Position numbers and translations under genes: made by a program. Shown piece by piece: positions 33,248 through 41,720 of a stretch of DNA of 64,000 nt. Source of the stretch: Mesorhizobium comanense (GTDB lineage: Bacteria; Pseudomonadota; Alphaproteobacteria; Rhizobiales; Rhizobiaceae); the NCBI RefSeq assembly GCF_005503535.1, contig NZ_SCNN01000011.1:178476-242475 (forward strand), given 5' to 3'. The notes under the pieces are model-generated. The model saw nothing but the letters and a program-made list of their open reading frames with translations, was not told where the DNA came from and did not search any database. Position 1 is the stretch's first letter; each line of letters starts with the position of its first letter.

Positions 33248-34600
33248 ATGCCCGTTCAGCAGAGAGTGACCCATCGTTCGACAAAAAGCCCAGCCAGCTC
33301 CATCCTTGCCACCGCGCTGCTAGGCCTCGGCCTGATCACGGTGCCCGGCATCGGCCACGCCGATGGCATCACGCTCAAGGTCTTCGGCGGCTCCGCCCTT
33401 GACGAACTCGCGCCGCGTCAACCGCCGGACGAGCAGAAGAAGATCCAGAAGCAGGTCATCGACGGCTTCCTCAAGGCCAATCCCGACGTCACCGCCGTCG
33501 AGTGGGATGCGCAGGGGCCGCAGACCGATTCGATCCAGCGGCTGATGACCGCCAAGCTTGCCAACCAGGAGATGGACCTGATCGCCTGCCCGGCCTTCTA
33601 CACCAATGGCGCCTATGCCAGGCGCAAGCTGGTCATGCCGATCACCGACAAGATCAAGCCCTTCCAGGACCGGATCGACGCCGCGGCACTCGGTGCCTTC
33701 ACCATCAGCGGCCAGGTCTACGGCGTGCCGATCTCGACGCTCTCGACATCGACGATCTTCTACAATGTCGACCTTTTCCAGAAGCTCGGCATCCCCACGC
33801 CGCCGACCTATGACGACCTCAAGGCAGCCGTGCCGAAGTTCAAGGCCGAGGGTGTCATCCCGCTTCTGCATCAGGGTTCGAACACCGTGATGTGGCCGAT
33901 GTGGTATTTCGAGACCTTCTCGCAGGCTTCGGGCGACGCTATCGGCAAAACCCAGAAGAACCTCGAAGGCACGGCGAAGTTCACCGACGCGCCCGATGTC
34001 GAGGGGTTCAAGCTGATCAAGCAGTGGGTGGACGACGGCATCCTGTCGAAGGATTCGCTTTCGGTCGACCAGGACGGAATGCGCGCCGCCTTCGCCGCCG
34101 GCAAGAGCGCCATGTATTATGGCGGAACCTGGGAAATCCCATCGCTCCAGACCAGCGTTAAGACGTTCAAATGGGGCGTCTTCGCCTTTCCGAAAATGGA
34201 CGGAACGCCGGGCGCGCCGGGCCATGGCGGCGGGGCCGACAACGGCATGTGCGTCTCCTCGTCCATCCCTCCAGAAAAGCTCGACGCCGCGGTCAAGTTC
34301 ATCGAGTACCTGACCCGGCCTGAAGTGGCGACTCTCTACCTCGCGCCGGAGCAGCCGATCGCTGCCTCCATCAAGGGCGTGCCGCAGGTCGACGACGCCT
34401 ATGCCGTGGAACTGCGCAAGCAGGCCTTCCCGAACACGATCAAGTTTTTGGACTGGATCTGGCCCTCGGAAGTCGCAACAGCCACGGCTTCGGCCATCGC
34501 CGGCATCGTCGGCGGCACGACCACGCCCGAGGATGCCGCAGCCTCGATCCAGACCACTTTCGACGACCTCAAGGCCCAGGGCAACTGGCCGCCCAAATAG
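33248..34600 (+). CDS. Carbohydrate ABC importer, family 1 binding protein
   Basis: 450 residues from the ATG with AAAGGAGAAGCCAG upstream; an earlier in-frame start would run through the operator. A signal peptide with a long charged N-region is cleaved near GHA-DG (about residue 37). The fold pattern is that of the UgpB/MalE-like family (CUT1): DGFLKANPDVTAVEW, then IFYNVDLFQKLGIPTPPTYDDL and AMYYGGTWEI. Binds a sugar or glycoside in the periplasm. It heads an operon with a TIM-barrel isomerase, two permeases and a Gfo/Idh/MocA oxidoreductase but no ATPase. Confidence 0.9.
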   Translation: MPVQQRVTHRSTKSPASSILATALLGLGLITVPGIGHADGITLKVFGGSALDELAPRQPPDEQKKIQKQVIDGFLKANPDVTAVEWDAQGPQTDSIQRLMTAKLANQEMDLIACPAFYTNGAYARRKLVMPITDKIKPFQDRIDAAALGAFTISGQVYGVPISTLSTSTIFYNVDLFQKLGIPTPPTYDDLKAAVPKFKAEGVIPLLHQGSNTVMWPMWYFETFSQASGDAIGKTQKNLEGTAKFTDAPDVEGFKLIKQWVDDGILSKDSLSVDQDGMRAAFAAGKSAMYYGGTWEIPSLQTSVKTFKWGVFAFPKMDGTPGAPGHGGGADNGMCVSSSIPPEKLDAAVKFIEYLTRPEVATLYLAPEQPIAASIKGVPQVDDAYAVELRKQAFPNTIKFLDWIWPSEVATATASAIAGIVGGTTTPEDAAASIQTTFDDLKAQGNWPPK

Positions 34601-34620
34601 GCTCGACTAGGCGCATGTCC

Positions 34621-34675
34621 TGCCGGGCCACTGGCCGGCACCAAAAACAGAGGCCGCCCGTTCCGGGGCAGCCTC
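34621..34675 (+). terminator. Tandem hairpins after the sugar binding protein
   Basis: TGCCGG-n8-CCGGCA (34621-34640), then GAGGC-c-GCCC...GGGC-a-GCCTC (34650-34675). Neither is followed by a U-run. They lie between the binding-protein stop and the next gene and may lower downstream transcription or protect the upstream mRNA. Confidence 0.5.
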
Positions 34676-34693
34676 ATCAATCGGAGAGACCAC

Positions 34694-35632
34694 ATGACGC
34701 AGACCCGTGCCGAACGGCAGCGCTTTTCGATCGGCTATCACCTGAACAGTTGGGACCTGACCGGCCTGCCGCTCAGGCCAGCCATCAAGTTCCTGGCCGA
34801 ACAAGGCTTTGAATGGTTCGAAATCCTCGCCTTCACCAGCCTGTCGGACCAGTACGCCCGCAAATACATGCAGCTCGGCAATCAGCCGCCGATGGGAGTT
34901 ACCACCGACACCGACATATTGCGCCGCTACGCGCTGCTCTCGGAAGGCCAGAGTGAGCATGGCATCAAGCTCTCCTCCTTCTACGTCAACGCGATCTTCA
35001 CCAACCCCGTCGCATGGCCTTATGAACGCGACGTGCTGGTGGCGCTGACCCGGATGCTGAAGGGGTTCGGTTCACCGGTGCTGGTTCTCGGCGGTGGCCC
35101 CTCGGAAGCGATCGCCGGGCCTCACACGGCCGACGACTACCGCGCCTTCTGCCGGGCCCTCGAGGATATCGGCAGGCGGACGAAAGACCTCGGCATCGAG
35201 ACGGTCTATCACCCGCATCTCGACACCTTCATCGAGCGCCGCGACCAGCTCGACCGCATGATGGACGAGCTCGACACAGGCCTGGCTGGCCTGTGCATCG
35301 ATCCGGCGCATCTTGCCCACACCAATTCCGATCCGGTCGACGCGGTCCGGACCTACATGTCGGCGGTGCGCTACATGCACTTCAAGGATACAAGGGTGGA
35401 TCCCGCCCTGAAGGGCTATGACCGCTATGGCGCCTTTTGCGAACTCGGCGCCGGGGTCGTCGATCTTGCCGGGATCGTCGATGTGCTGCTCGACGCAGAC
35501 TACGACGGCCTTGCCATCATCGAACTGGATGCGTCGAAGAAGACGGCGGAGCAAAGCACGCTCGAAAGCATTGCCTATATCAGGGATACGCTCGGGCTGG
35601 CGTTGACGCCACAGGGCGCGAAGGCCGCATGA
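34694..35632 (+). CDS. Sugar phosphate isomerase/epimerase (AP endonuclease 2-type TIM barrel)
   Basis: 312 residues. The metal-site pattern of xylose isomerase-like TIM barrels is visible: FEILA after strand 2, YHPHLDT in the middle, LCIDPAHLAH, MHFKDTR and IIELD at the end, with His, Asp and Glu ligands for a divalent metal. IolE, IolI and sugar epimerases belong here. It isomerises or dehydrates a sugar or polyol derivative in the cytoplasm. It is coupled to the first permease by an ATGA overlap and belongs to the operon under site A. Confidence 0.85.
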   Translation: MTQTRAERQRFSIGYHLNSWDLTGLPLRPAIKFLAEQGFEWFEILAFTSLSDQYARKYMQLGNQPPMGVTTDTDILRRYALLSEGQSEHGIKLSSFYVNAIFTNPVAWPYERDVLVALTRMLKGFGSPVLVLGGGPSEAIAGPHTADDYRAFCRALEDIGRRTKDLGIETVYHPHLDTFIERRDQLDRMMDELDTGLAGLCIDPAHLAHTNSDPVDAVRTYMSAVRYMHFKDTRVDPALKGYDRYGAFCELGAGVVDLAGIVDVLLDADYDGLAIIELDASKKTAEQSTLESIAYIRDTLGLALTPQGAKAA

Positions 35633-36561
35633 CCGCGCGATCACAAGAGGCTGCTGCTTCCGGCCGTTCCGATCCCTGGCGCTTTCTTGCCGGGGACGGT
35701 GCCGTGGCCTTCTTGATGATCCTGCCAGCCGCGATCCTGTTTTGCCTCTTCTACCTGTGGCCGTTCGTCAACGGGTTCTGGCTCAGCCTGCACAATTGGG
35801 ACGGGTTTTCCGATCCGACCTGGGCCGGCTTTTCCAACTATCAACGCCTCTTGCACGACCGCATCTTCCTCGGCGCGCTGCGCAACAACCTGATCTTCGT
35901 CGTTGCCGTCGTCATCCTGAAGAACGTGCTTGGCCTCGGGCTGGCGTTGCTGCTCGACCGGGCGCTGGTCGGCCGCGCCTTCTTTCGTGCCGCCGCCTTC
36001 GTTCCGGTGACGATGTCCTTCGTCGCCGTCGGACTGCTCTGGTCCTGGATCTACAATCCTGTGTTCGGCCTGCTCAACGGCGCCCTCGATCTGTTCGGCA
36101 TCGGCGGGCTGAAACGGTCATGGCTCGGCGACGCCGACATCGCGCTCTACTCGATTATCGTCGTCGACGTTTGGAAATGGCTCGGCTTTCATGCCGTGAT
36201 CTATCTCGCGGGGCTGCAGACGATCCCATCGGAACTCTATGAATCGGCTAAGATGGACGGCGCCGGTCCACTACAGCGCTTCCGGCACGTCACCATTCCG
36301 ATGATGATGCCGATCATCTTCATCAACACCATCCTGGGCCTTTCGGGCGCCTTCGTGCGCAATTTCGACATCGTCTATGTGCTGACCAAGGGTGGCCCCA
36401 ACCACGCCACCGAAGTCGTCCTCACCTACATGATGAGCAAGGCCTTCCAGGACGGCGCCATGAGCTATGCGGCGGCGATCGGCTATGTGCTGTTCCTGAT
36501 CGTCGGGCTTGCGAGCGTCGGCCTGCTTGCCCTGATGCGGCGGCAGAGGCTGGACATCTGA
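35629..36561 (+). CDS. Carbohydrate ABC importer, permease 1 (MalF/UgpA-like)
   Basis: 310 residues from the ATG that overlaps the previous stop. Six membrane helices, the opening FLMILPAAILFCLFYLWPF, and the coupling loop ELYESAKMDGAGPLQRFRHVT with the EAA motif show a CUT1-type permease of the UgpA/MalF position. It pairs with permease 2, whose ATG shares the last base of its stop codon. No ATP-binding gene is in the operon. Confidence 0.92.
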   Translation: MTARSQEAAASGRSDPWRFLAGDGAVAFLMILPAAILFCLFYLWPFVNGFWLSLHNWDGFSDPTWAGFSNYQRLLHDRIFLGALRNNLIFVVAVVILKNVLGLGLALLLDRALVGRAFFRAAAFVPVTMSFVAVGLLWSWIYNPVFGLLNGALDLFGIGGLKRSWLGDADIALYSIIVVDVWKWLGFHAVIYLAGLQTIPSELYESAKMDGAGPLQRFRHVTIPMMMPIIFINTILGLSGAFVRNFDIVYVLTKGGPNHATEVVLTYMMSKAFQDGAMSYAAAIGYVLFLIVGLASVGLLALMRRQRLDI

Positions 36562-37454
36562 TGAGCGGCGCGGCCAAATCCTTGCCTGTCCCGGACGATA
36601 GCGCCCCGCGCCGGCCACGGCGCCTCGGCCTGAGCGGCCTGCTCGAAATCATCGGCATCTACGCGGCACTCGCCCTGGTGCTCGTCGAGACGCTTTATCC
36701 GCTGTTTTGGGTGTTGTTCGGCTCGCTCAAGACCAAGGAAGAGATGCTAAGCAATATCTGGGGCCCGCCGTCGAGCCTCGTGTTCCAGAACTATGCCGAC
36801 GCCTGGCGCATCGCCGGCATGGGATCGCGCATCGTCAGCAGCGTCCTCGTCACCGGCTCGGCGCTGATCATCCTGGTCGCGGTGGCAACGCCCTGCGCCT
36901 ATGCCCTGGCGCGCCTGCGGTTTCCCGGGCGCGGCCTGGTGATGGCAATGACGGTGGCTGCCATGCTGGTGCCGCCACAGGTGATGGCCATTCCCCTCTT
37001 CATGGTGGCGCGCGACCTTGGCCTGATCAACAACCGGCTCGGCATCGCCTTTGTCTATGCGGCGACGTCACTGCCGTTGTCGGTCTTCATTCTGCGCAGC
37101 TTCTTCGTCACCTTGCCCGCCGATCTGGAAGACGCGGCGCGCATCGACGGCGCGAGCCGGCTCGAAATCCTGATCCACATCATGCTGCCGCTGGTCCGGC
37201 CGGGCGTGGCACTCATCCTGATCTTCGGCTTCATCGAGATCTGGAACGATTTCTTCCTCGCTTTCCTGTTGCTGCGCGACCCCTCGGTGCAAACCATCCC
37301 GCTCGGTCTGGTCTCCTTCTTCCAGCAGTACGATTCGCTCTGGACGCTCTATTTCGCCGCGCTGACGATCACGACACTGCCCGTGATCGTCGTCTTCCTC
37401 GCCATGCAACGGCAGTTCATCGCGGGCCTGACGGCCGGCGCGGTAAAGGGTTGA
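36561..37454 (+). CDS. Carbohydrate ABC importer, permease 2 (MalG/UgpE-like)
   Basis: 297 residues, overlapping permease 1 by one base (TGATG). Six membrane helices, with the coupling loop DLEDAARIDGASRLEILIHIMLP carrying the EAA...G motif of the MalG/UgpE position. The N-terminal 30 residues are Pro/Arg-rich and cytoplasmic. Forms the channel with permease 1. The ATPase must come from elsewhere, as with shared MsmK/UgpC-type ATPases. Confidence 0.92.
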   Translation: MSGAAKSLPVPDDSAPRRPRRLGLSGLLEIIGIYAALALVLVETLYPLFWVLFGSLKTKEEMLSNIWGPPSSLVFQNYADAWRIAGMGSRIVSSVLVTGSALIILVAVATPCAYALARLRFPGRGLVMAMTVAAMLVPPQVMAIPLFMVARDLGLINNRLGIAFVYAATSLPLSVFILRSFFVTLPADLEDAARIDGASRLEILIHIMLPLVRPGVALILIFGFIEIWNDFFLAFLLLRDPSVQTIPLGLVSFFQQYDSLWTLYFAALTITTLPVIVVFLAMQRQFIAGLTAGAVKG

Positions 37455-37455
37455 C

Positions 37456-38526
37456 ATGAAGGATCGCGTGATTGGCGTCGGCGTCATCGGTTGCGGCGAG
37501 ATCGCCCAGCTGATGCATCTGCCGTATCTCATGGAATTGCCGGCATTCAGCATCGCCGCTGTGTGCGACATATCGCCCGGCACGGTCGACAAGGTCGCGG
37601 CGCAATATGGCGTCACGGCCAGATACACGGACCATCGCGCCCTGCTCGCCGATCCGGACGTCGATGCGGCGGTAATCTGCACCTACGACCATGGCGACAT
37701 GGTCGCCGACGCGATCCGTGCCGGCAAGCACCTGATCGTCGAGAAGCCGCTCGCCTTCACGCCGGAGGAAGCACGCCCGCTGGTCGAGCAGGCCGAGCGG
37801 AGCGGCCTCGTCGCCCTTGTCGGCTACATGAAATTCTACGATCCCGGCTACGAAACCGGCCTGGAGCGCATCGCCGCCATCGGCCGACCGAAATCGATCC
37901 ATGTCCATGATTTCGCCGGCCGCTTCGACCGCTACGGCAAGCTCTACACGCAGACCCGCGTCAGCGACGTGCCCGCCGACTTGCTCGCGGCGGGACGCGA
38001 CGCGGTCGCGCGGCGCGTGGAGGCGGCGCTCGGCGCCGATCACGCCGGCTATCGCGACCTCTATCTCTTGCTGCTCGGCCTCAGCAGCCACGACCTTGCC
38101 GTCATGCGCGGCGCCTTCGGCACACCGGACAGCGTGATCCATGCGCAGCAGACCGGCCCGAACCAGTTGCTGGCCGTGCTCGACTATGGCGGCGTGCCCT
38201 GCCTCTTCGACATGGCGCATGCCCAGTATGAATGGTGGGACGAGTGGATCCACGTGCATGGCGAGCGCGACGAGGTGCGGATCGAGTTCCAGAACCCCTA
38301 TTTCCGCAATGCTTCGGCGATTGTGCGCCTGCGCGAGGCAACAGGCGACGCCGCGTCCGAGCGCGTGATCCCTGGAATTCCCGACACCTCGTTCCGACGC
38401 GAATGGCAGCACTTCGCCGATTGCATCCTGGCCGGAGCGACACCGCGCACGCCGCTATCGGGCGGTCTCGCCGATCTCGACCTCGCGGTCCGGATCATCC
38501 AGGCCATGCCGCCGAAGAAACTTTGA
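37456..38526 (+). CDS. Gfo/Idh/MocA-family NAD(P)-dependent sugar oxidoreductase
   Basis: 356 residues, one base after the permease 2 stop. The Rossmann fold starts VIGVGVIGCGEIAQLMHLPYL, and EKPLAF (Glu-Lys-Pro, the family's catalytic Lys) is in place near residue 96. The C-terminal half is the usual sheet domain. It oxidises or reduces a sugar, polyol or inositol hydroxyl with NAD(P). As the last gene of the site A operon, it probably acts on the imported sugar together with the TIM-barrel enzyme. Confidence 0.88.
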   Translation: MKDRVIGVGVIGCGEIAQLMHLPYLMELPAFSIAAVCDISPGTVDKVAAQYGVTARYTDHRALLADPDVDAAVICTYDHGDMVADAIRAGKHLIVEKPLAFTPEEARPLVEQAERSGLVALVGYMKFYDPGYETGLERIAAIGRPKSIHVHDFAGRFDRYGKLYTQTRVSDVPADLLAAGRDAVARRVEAALGADHAGYRDLYLLLLGLSSHDLAVMRGAFGTPDSVIHAQQTGPNQLLAVLDYGGVPCLFDMAHAQYEWWDEWIHVHGERDEVRIEFQNPYFRNASAIVRLREATGDAASERVIPGIPDTSFRREWQHFADCILAGATPRTPLSGGLADLDLAVRIIQAMPPKKL

Positions 38527-38554
38527 GACGCCAGCGGGAACGCGAGATCGTAAC

Positions 38555-39361
38555 CTAGCGATACTTTGGAAACGTGTTGCCTGCCGGCGCGTTGGCCCAG
38601 CTCTGCAGCGTCTGGCCACCGTCGATCAGCCAGTCGACGCCGGTGACGTGTCTTGCCTCCTCCGAGGCGAGGAAGGCGACCGCGGCCGCGACGTCGTCCG
38701 GCTGACCGATGCGGCGCAACGGGATGCGATCGGCGAAATGCTGGACGCTGCTCTTGAAATCGCCGTCACCGGAAGCCGGCACGCCAAGCGTCGTCTCGAT
38801 CACGCCGGGGCAGATGGCATTGACGCGTATGCCGTAAGGAGCGGCATCAAGCGCGGCGACCCGCGTCAGCCCGACCACGCCATGTTTGGAGGCGACATAG
38901 CCGGCGCCGCCTGAAAGCACGTCCCATCCGGCCATGGACGATCCCATATTGACGATCGAGCCACCGGTGCCGGCCTTGATCATGGCCTGGAGTGAGGCCT
39001 GCAGGACCAGGAAGATGCCACGCAGATTGATTCGGATGATGGTGTCCCAGTCCTCGACGGGCAGATCATGCACTGGCGCGACGACGCCCGATATTCCGGC
39101 ATTGTTGAAAACGGCATCCAGCCCGCCGAATGTCTCGACGGTTGTCTCAACGGCGCCGCGCACACTCTTCTCGTCGGTGACGTCGGCTTCGATGGCAATG
39201 GTTTCCTTGCCCAGCGAGCGGGCTAGCTCACGTGCCGCCGCGCCATTGCGGTCGACGATGGCGACACGGGCTCCCTCGTCGAGGAAGCGCCGGACCGCCG
39301 CGCCGCCGATGGCGCCGGCACCACCGGTGACGAGAACCCTCTTGTGGTCGAACCGTTTCAT
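38555..39361 (-). CDS. Short-chain dehydrogenase/reductase, sugar type
   Basis: 268 residues from the ATG that overlaps the epimerase stop (ATGA). TGGAGAIG near the N-terminus, Asp after strand 2 (VDRN, favouring NAD), NNAG, and YVASK with the catalytic Tyr and Lys. Classical SDR acting on a sugar or alcohol hydroxyl. It converges on the Gfo/Idh/MocA gene and forms a two-gene operon with the epimerase upstream, under the shared operator site C. Likely a step of the same sugar pathway. Confidence 0.86.
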   Translation of the reverse strand: MKRFDHKRVLVTGGAGAIGGAAVRRFLDEGARVAIVDRNGAAARELARSLGKETIAIEADVTDEKSVRGAVETTVETFGGLDAVFNNAGISGVVAPVHDLPVEDWDTIIRINLRGIFLVLQASLQAMIKAGTGGSIVNMGSSMAGWDVLSGGAGYVASKHGVVGLTRVAALDAAPYGIRVNAICPGVIETTLGVPASGDGDFKSSVQHFADRIPLRRIGQPDDVAAAVAFLASEEARHVTGVDWLIDGGQTLQSWANAPAGNTFPKYR

Positions 39362-40212
39362 CCCCTGGTCTCCGGCTTTGGGTAGGAACGCCATGAATAT
39401 TCCGGCGCGAACCCTATTGTCTCGCGTGCATGGACCGTATCGAGCACGGACCCGAAACCCGCGATCGGTCGCGACAGAGGGACATCAGGATAGACCCGGC
39501 GCACCAGCGCTTCGGTCTCTTCCTCCATGAACGTATCGGCGGCGCTGAGCAGGACGCGCAGATGGCCTTCGCCCCGCCATTCGAGTGCGCGCAGGAAACC
39601 CTGGCCGGCATCGCGCGCGTCGAGGTAGCTCCACAGGTCGCGGGCGCTGTCGGCCGTGGCGCGGCGCGGACCGACGCCGGCGAAGAAGGATTGCGGCGTC
39701 TGGATCCACGGCATGCGGATGCTGACGGCCGAAAAGGCGCCGCGCCGCACAGCAGCATCGACGATTTCCTCGCCCAGCCATTTCGACAGGCCGTACGGAT
39801 CCTGCGCACCGACCGGCTGGTTCATGTCGACCGGAAGATAGGGCGGGACGACCGCCTTCTCGAAGAAGGGATAACCGAAGACGCTGAAGGACGAGGCGTA
39901 GACGAAGCGCTTGACGCCGGCCATGGCGGCGGCTTCGATCACGTTATAGGCCGTCTCGACGTTCGTCCTGAACACCTCGCCGCCGGCCCGCCCGGTCGGC
40001 CGCGGGATGGCCGCGATATGCAAGACTGCATCGCAATCGCGAACCAGCTGCATGGTCGATCCCAGATCGGTCAGGTCGGCGGTGGCGTGCCGCCATTCGG
40101 CCCCGACAGGCGCCACCGTATCGATGCCCGTCACATCATGGCCGGCGGCCAGCAGAGCCTCGGCCACGTGACGGCCAAGAAGGCCACTGGCTCCGGTGAC
40201 GATCGTCTTCAT
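39358..40212 (-). CDS. NAD(P)-dependent epimerase/dehydratase (extended SDR)
   Basis: 284 residues. TGASGLLG at 6-13 binds the nucleotide and YGLSK provides catalytic Tyr and Lys, with Ser in YASSFSVFG. The pattern of this length group (uronate dehydrogenase and nucleotide-sugar epimerase relatives) suggests oxidation or epimerisation of a sugar or uronic acid. The ATG was chosen over an upstream in-frame start that would enter the operator region. Its promoter carries site C with TTGACA upstream, which ties it to the regulon. Confidence 0.84.
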   Translation of the reverse strand: MKTIVTGASGLLGRHVAEALLAAGHDVTGIDTVAPVGAEWRHATADLTDLGSTMQLVRDCDAVLHIAAIPRPTGRAGGEVFRTNVETAYNVIEAAAMAGVKRFVYASSFSVFGYPFFEKAVVPPYLPVDMNQPVGAQDPYGLSKWLGEEIVDAAVRRGAFSAVSIRMPWIQTPQSFFAGVGPRRATADSARDLWSYLDARDAGQGFLRALEWRGEGHLRVLLSAADTFMEEETEALVRRVYPDVPLSRPIAGFGSVLDTVHARETIGFAPEYSWRSYPKPETRG

Positions 40213-40250
40213 ATCAGGGCCTCGGCTGCAAAAGTTCAGCGGCTTGATTA

Positions 40251-40298
40251 TCATTGATGGTCATACAAATCGAGCACATGATTGCAGGACCTTGTCAA
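40251..40298 (-). promoter_or_regulatory. Promoter plus shared operator, site C
   Basis: On the minus strand TTGACA (40298-40293) is followed 25 bases on by TGTATGACCATCAATGA (down to 40251); 14 of 15 bases of the core match TATGACCATCAACGA. It drives the epimerase/SDR operon. The matching plus-strand site D is 115 bases away, so this is a divergent control region. Confidence 0.68.
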
Positions 40299-40384
40299 GC
40301 TTATATCGCGGGCGACAAATAGCGCATACGGTTGCGTGAACCGCATATGCAAGGCCGCCGATCGCAGCTTTGCGTCGAACGGGA

Positions 40385-40427
40385 TTGACTTGGCATTCAC
40401 CAGGGTTTTTTGTATGAGCATCAACGA
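40385..40427 (+). promoter_or_regulatory. Promoter plus shared operator, site D
   Basis: TTGACT (40385-40390), a 17-base spacer, TTTTGT (40408-40413), and the operator core TATGAGCATCAACGA (40413-40427; 14 of 15 match). It precedes the isochorismatase-fold/MarR/enamidase operon by 19 bases. The ribosome site AAAGGAGG follows at 40434. Confidence 0.68.
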
Positions 40428-40446
40428 TCGACCAAAGGAGGCCGCC

Positions 40447-41091
40447 ATGGCCGTGGACGTTTTTTCCTCACATCGGCATGACGATGCGGTGCGTCTCGAT
40501 CCACGACGCGCCGCGGTCATCGTCATCGACATGGTCAATGAATTCTGCAAGCCCGGCGGGGCCATGGTGCTCCCCGGATACGAGACGCTGGTCGCGCCGC
40601 AACTGGCGGTGATCGACGCGGCGCGCGCAAGCGGTGTTCCGGTGATCTGGGTCCACGATGCGCACCGGCCGGGCATGCGCCGCGAACGCGAATGGGTGAA
40701 ACGCACGCCGCATTGCGTGGAAGGAAGCTGGGGGCCCGAGATCATCGAGGATCTCGGAGCCCGCGACGACGAGATCCATGTCATCAAGCGGCGCTACTCG
40801 GCCTTCTTTCAGACCGACCTCGACCTGACGCTCAAGGACATGCAGATCGATCAGTTGATCATCTTCGGCGTGGTCACCAACATCTGCGTGCGCTCGACCG
40901 TCCACGACGCCTTCTTCCAGGGCTACGAGGTGGTGGTGCCGAGCGATTGCTGCGCGGCCACGGGTCCACGAGAGCAGGAAAGCTCGCTTTACGACATAGC
41001 GACGCATTTCGGCGTGGTCAGCGATTCGGCCGATGTCGTGGCGGCGATCCTGGACGGGACGGCGCTGCAGCCGGCCAGCGTGGCGGCCTGA
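40447..41091 (+). CDS. Isochorismatase-fold cysteine hydrolase (amidase)
   Basis: 214 residues. The catalytic triad of the family is intact: Asp28 (VIDMVNEF), Lys114 (VIKRRY) and Cys147 (GVVTNICV, with the usual cis-peptide before it). The end (THFGVVSDSADVVAAI) resembles RutB and N-carbamoylsarcosine amidase relatives. Members hydrolyse C-N bonds in amides such as nicotinamide, ureidoacrylate, biuret or maleamate. It opens the operon with a MarR regulator and an enamidase homologue, so it probably releases ammonia or a carbamoyl group from an amide before or after ring opening. Confidence 0.86.
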   Translation: MAVDVFSSHRHDDAVRLDPRRAAVIVIDMVNEFCKPGGAMVLPGYETLVAPQLAVIDAARASGVPVIWVHDAHRPGMRREREWVKRTPHCVEGSWGPEIIEDLGARDDEIHVIKRRYSAFFQTDLDLTLKDMQIDQLIIFGVVTNICVRSTVHDAFFQGYEVVVPSDCCAATGPREQESSLYDIATHFGVVSDSADVVAAILDGTALQPASVAA

Positions 41092-41132
41092 CCCAGGAAA
41101 TCGGCATCCGAGACAGACAATAGGAGTCCGGT

Positions 41133-41681
41133 TTGACGACCGAAAAGAAATCCGGAAAGAACGAGACCTCGAAGCGGCAACGCGGCGAGGCGGCGTCTCT
41201 CGACCGCGAGCGGGTGCTTCAGCGATACGCCGAGACCGGATACGCGTTGGACCAGCATCCGGCGCACGTCATCCGCAAGGCGCATCAGCGCGCGACGCTG
41301 CGGTTCCAGCAGGTCATGGCCGGCGAAGACCTTTCGCCGACCCAGTTCGCTGCACTGGCAACGATCCTCAAACATGGCGAAGTCTCGCAGAACCATCTTG
41401 GCCGGCTGACGGCGATGGACCCGTCGACCATCAGCATCGTCATGCGCAAATTGCTCAAGCACGATCTGATCACGCGCAGCGCTTCCCAGACGGACCAGCG
41501 CCTGTCGATGATCGCGCTGACCGAAAAGGGCACCGAATACACGCTCGAGCGGCTCGCACGCAGCGTCGAGGTCGGGCGCCGCTTCCTGTCGCCGCTTTCG
41601 CCCTCGGAGCAAGCCACATTGCTTCGCCTGCTCAAGCGCATCAACGACGACGATCCGTCGAATGGGGACAGCGGCAAATAG
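41133..41681 (+). CDS. MarR-family transcriptional regulator
   Basis: 182 residues from a TTG start with TAGGAG seven bases upstream; no ATG or GTG fits. The winged helix is clear in LSPTQFAALATILKHGEVSQNHLGRLTAMDPSTIS (two parts) and the wing in SASQTDQRLSMIALTEKG. A Lys/Arg-rich tail of about 25 residues precedes it. MarR proteins usually repress and are released by small phenolic or heterocyclic ligands. It lies inside the operon controlled by site D, so it is the prime candidate for binding TATGACCATCAACGA at all four sites. Confidence 0.87.
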   Translation: MTTEKKSGKNETSKRQRGEAASLDRERVLQRYAETGYALDQHPAHVIRKAHQRATLRFQQVMAGEDLSPTQFAALATILKHGEVSQNHLGRLTAMDPSTISIVMRKLLKHDLITRSASQTDQRLSMIALTEKGTEYTLERLARSVEVGRRFLSPLSPSEQATLLRLLKRINDDDPSNGDSGK

Positions 41682-41720
41682 GCCGCGTCCAGATTTTCAT
41701 ACCAGCAGAAGTGAGAACCG

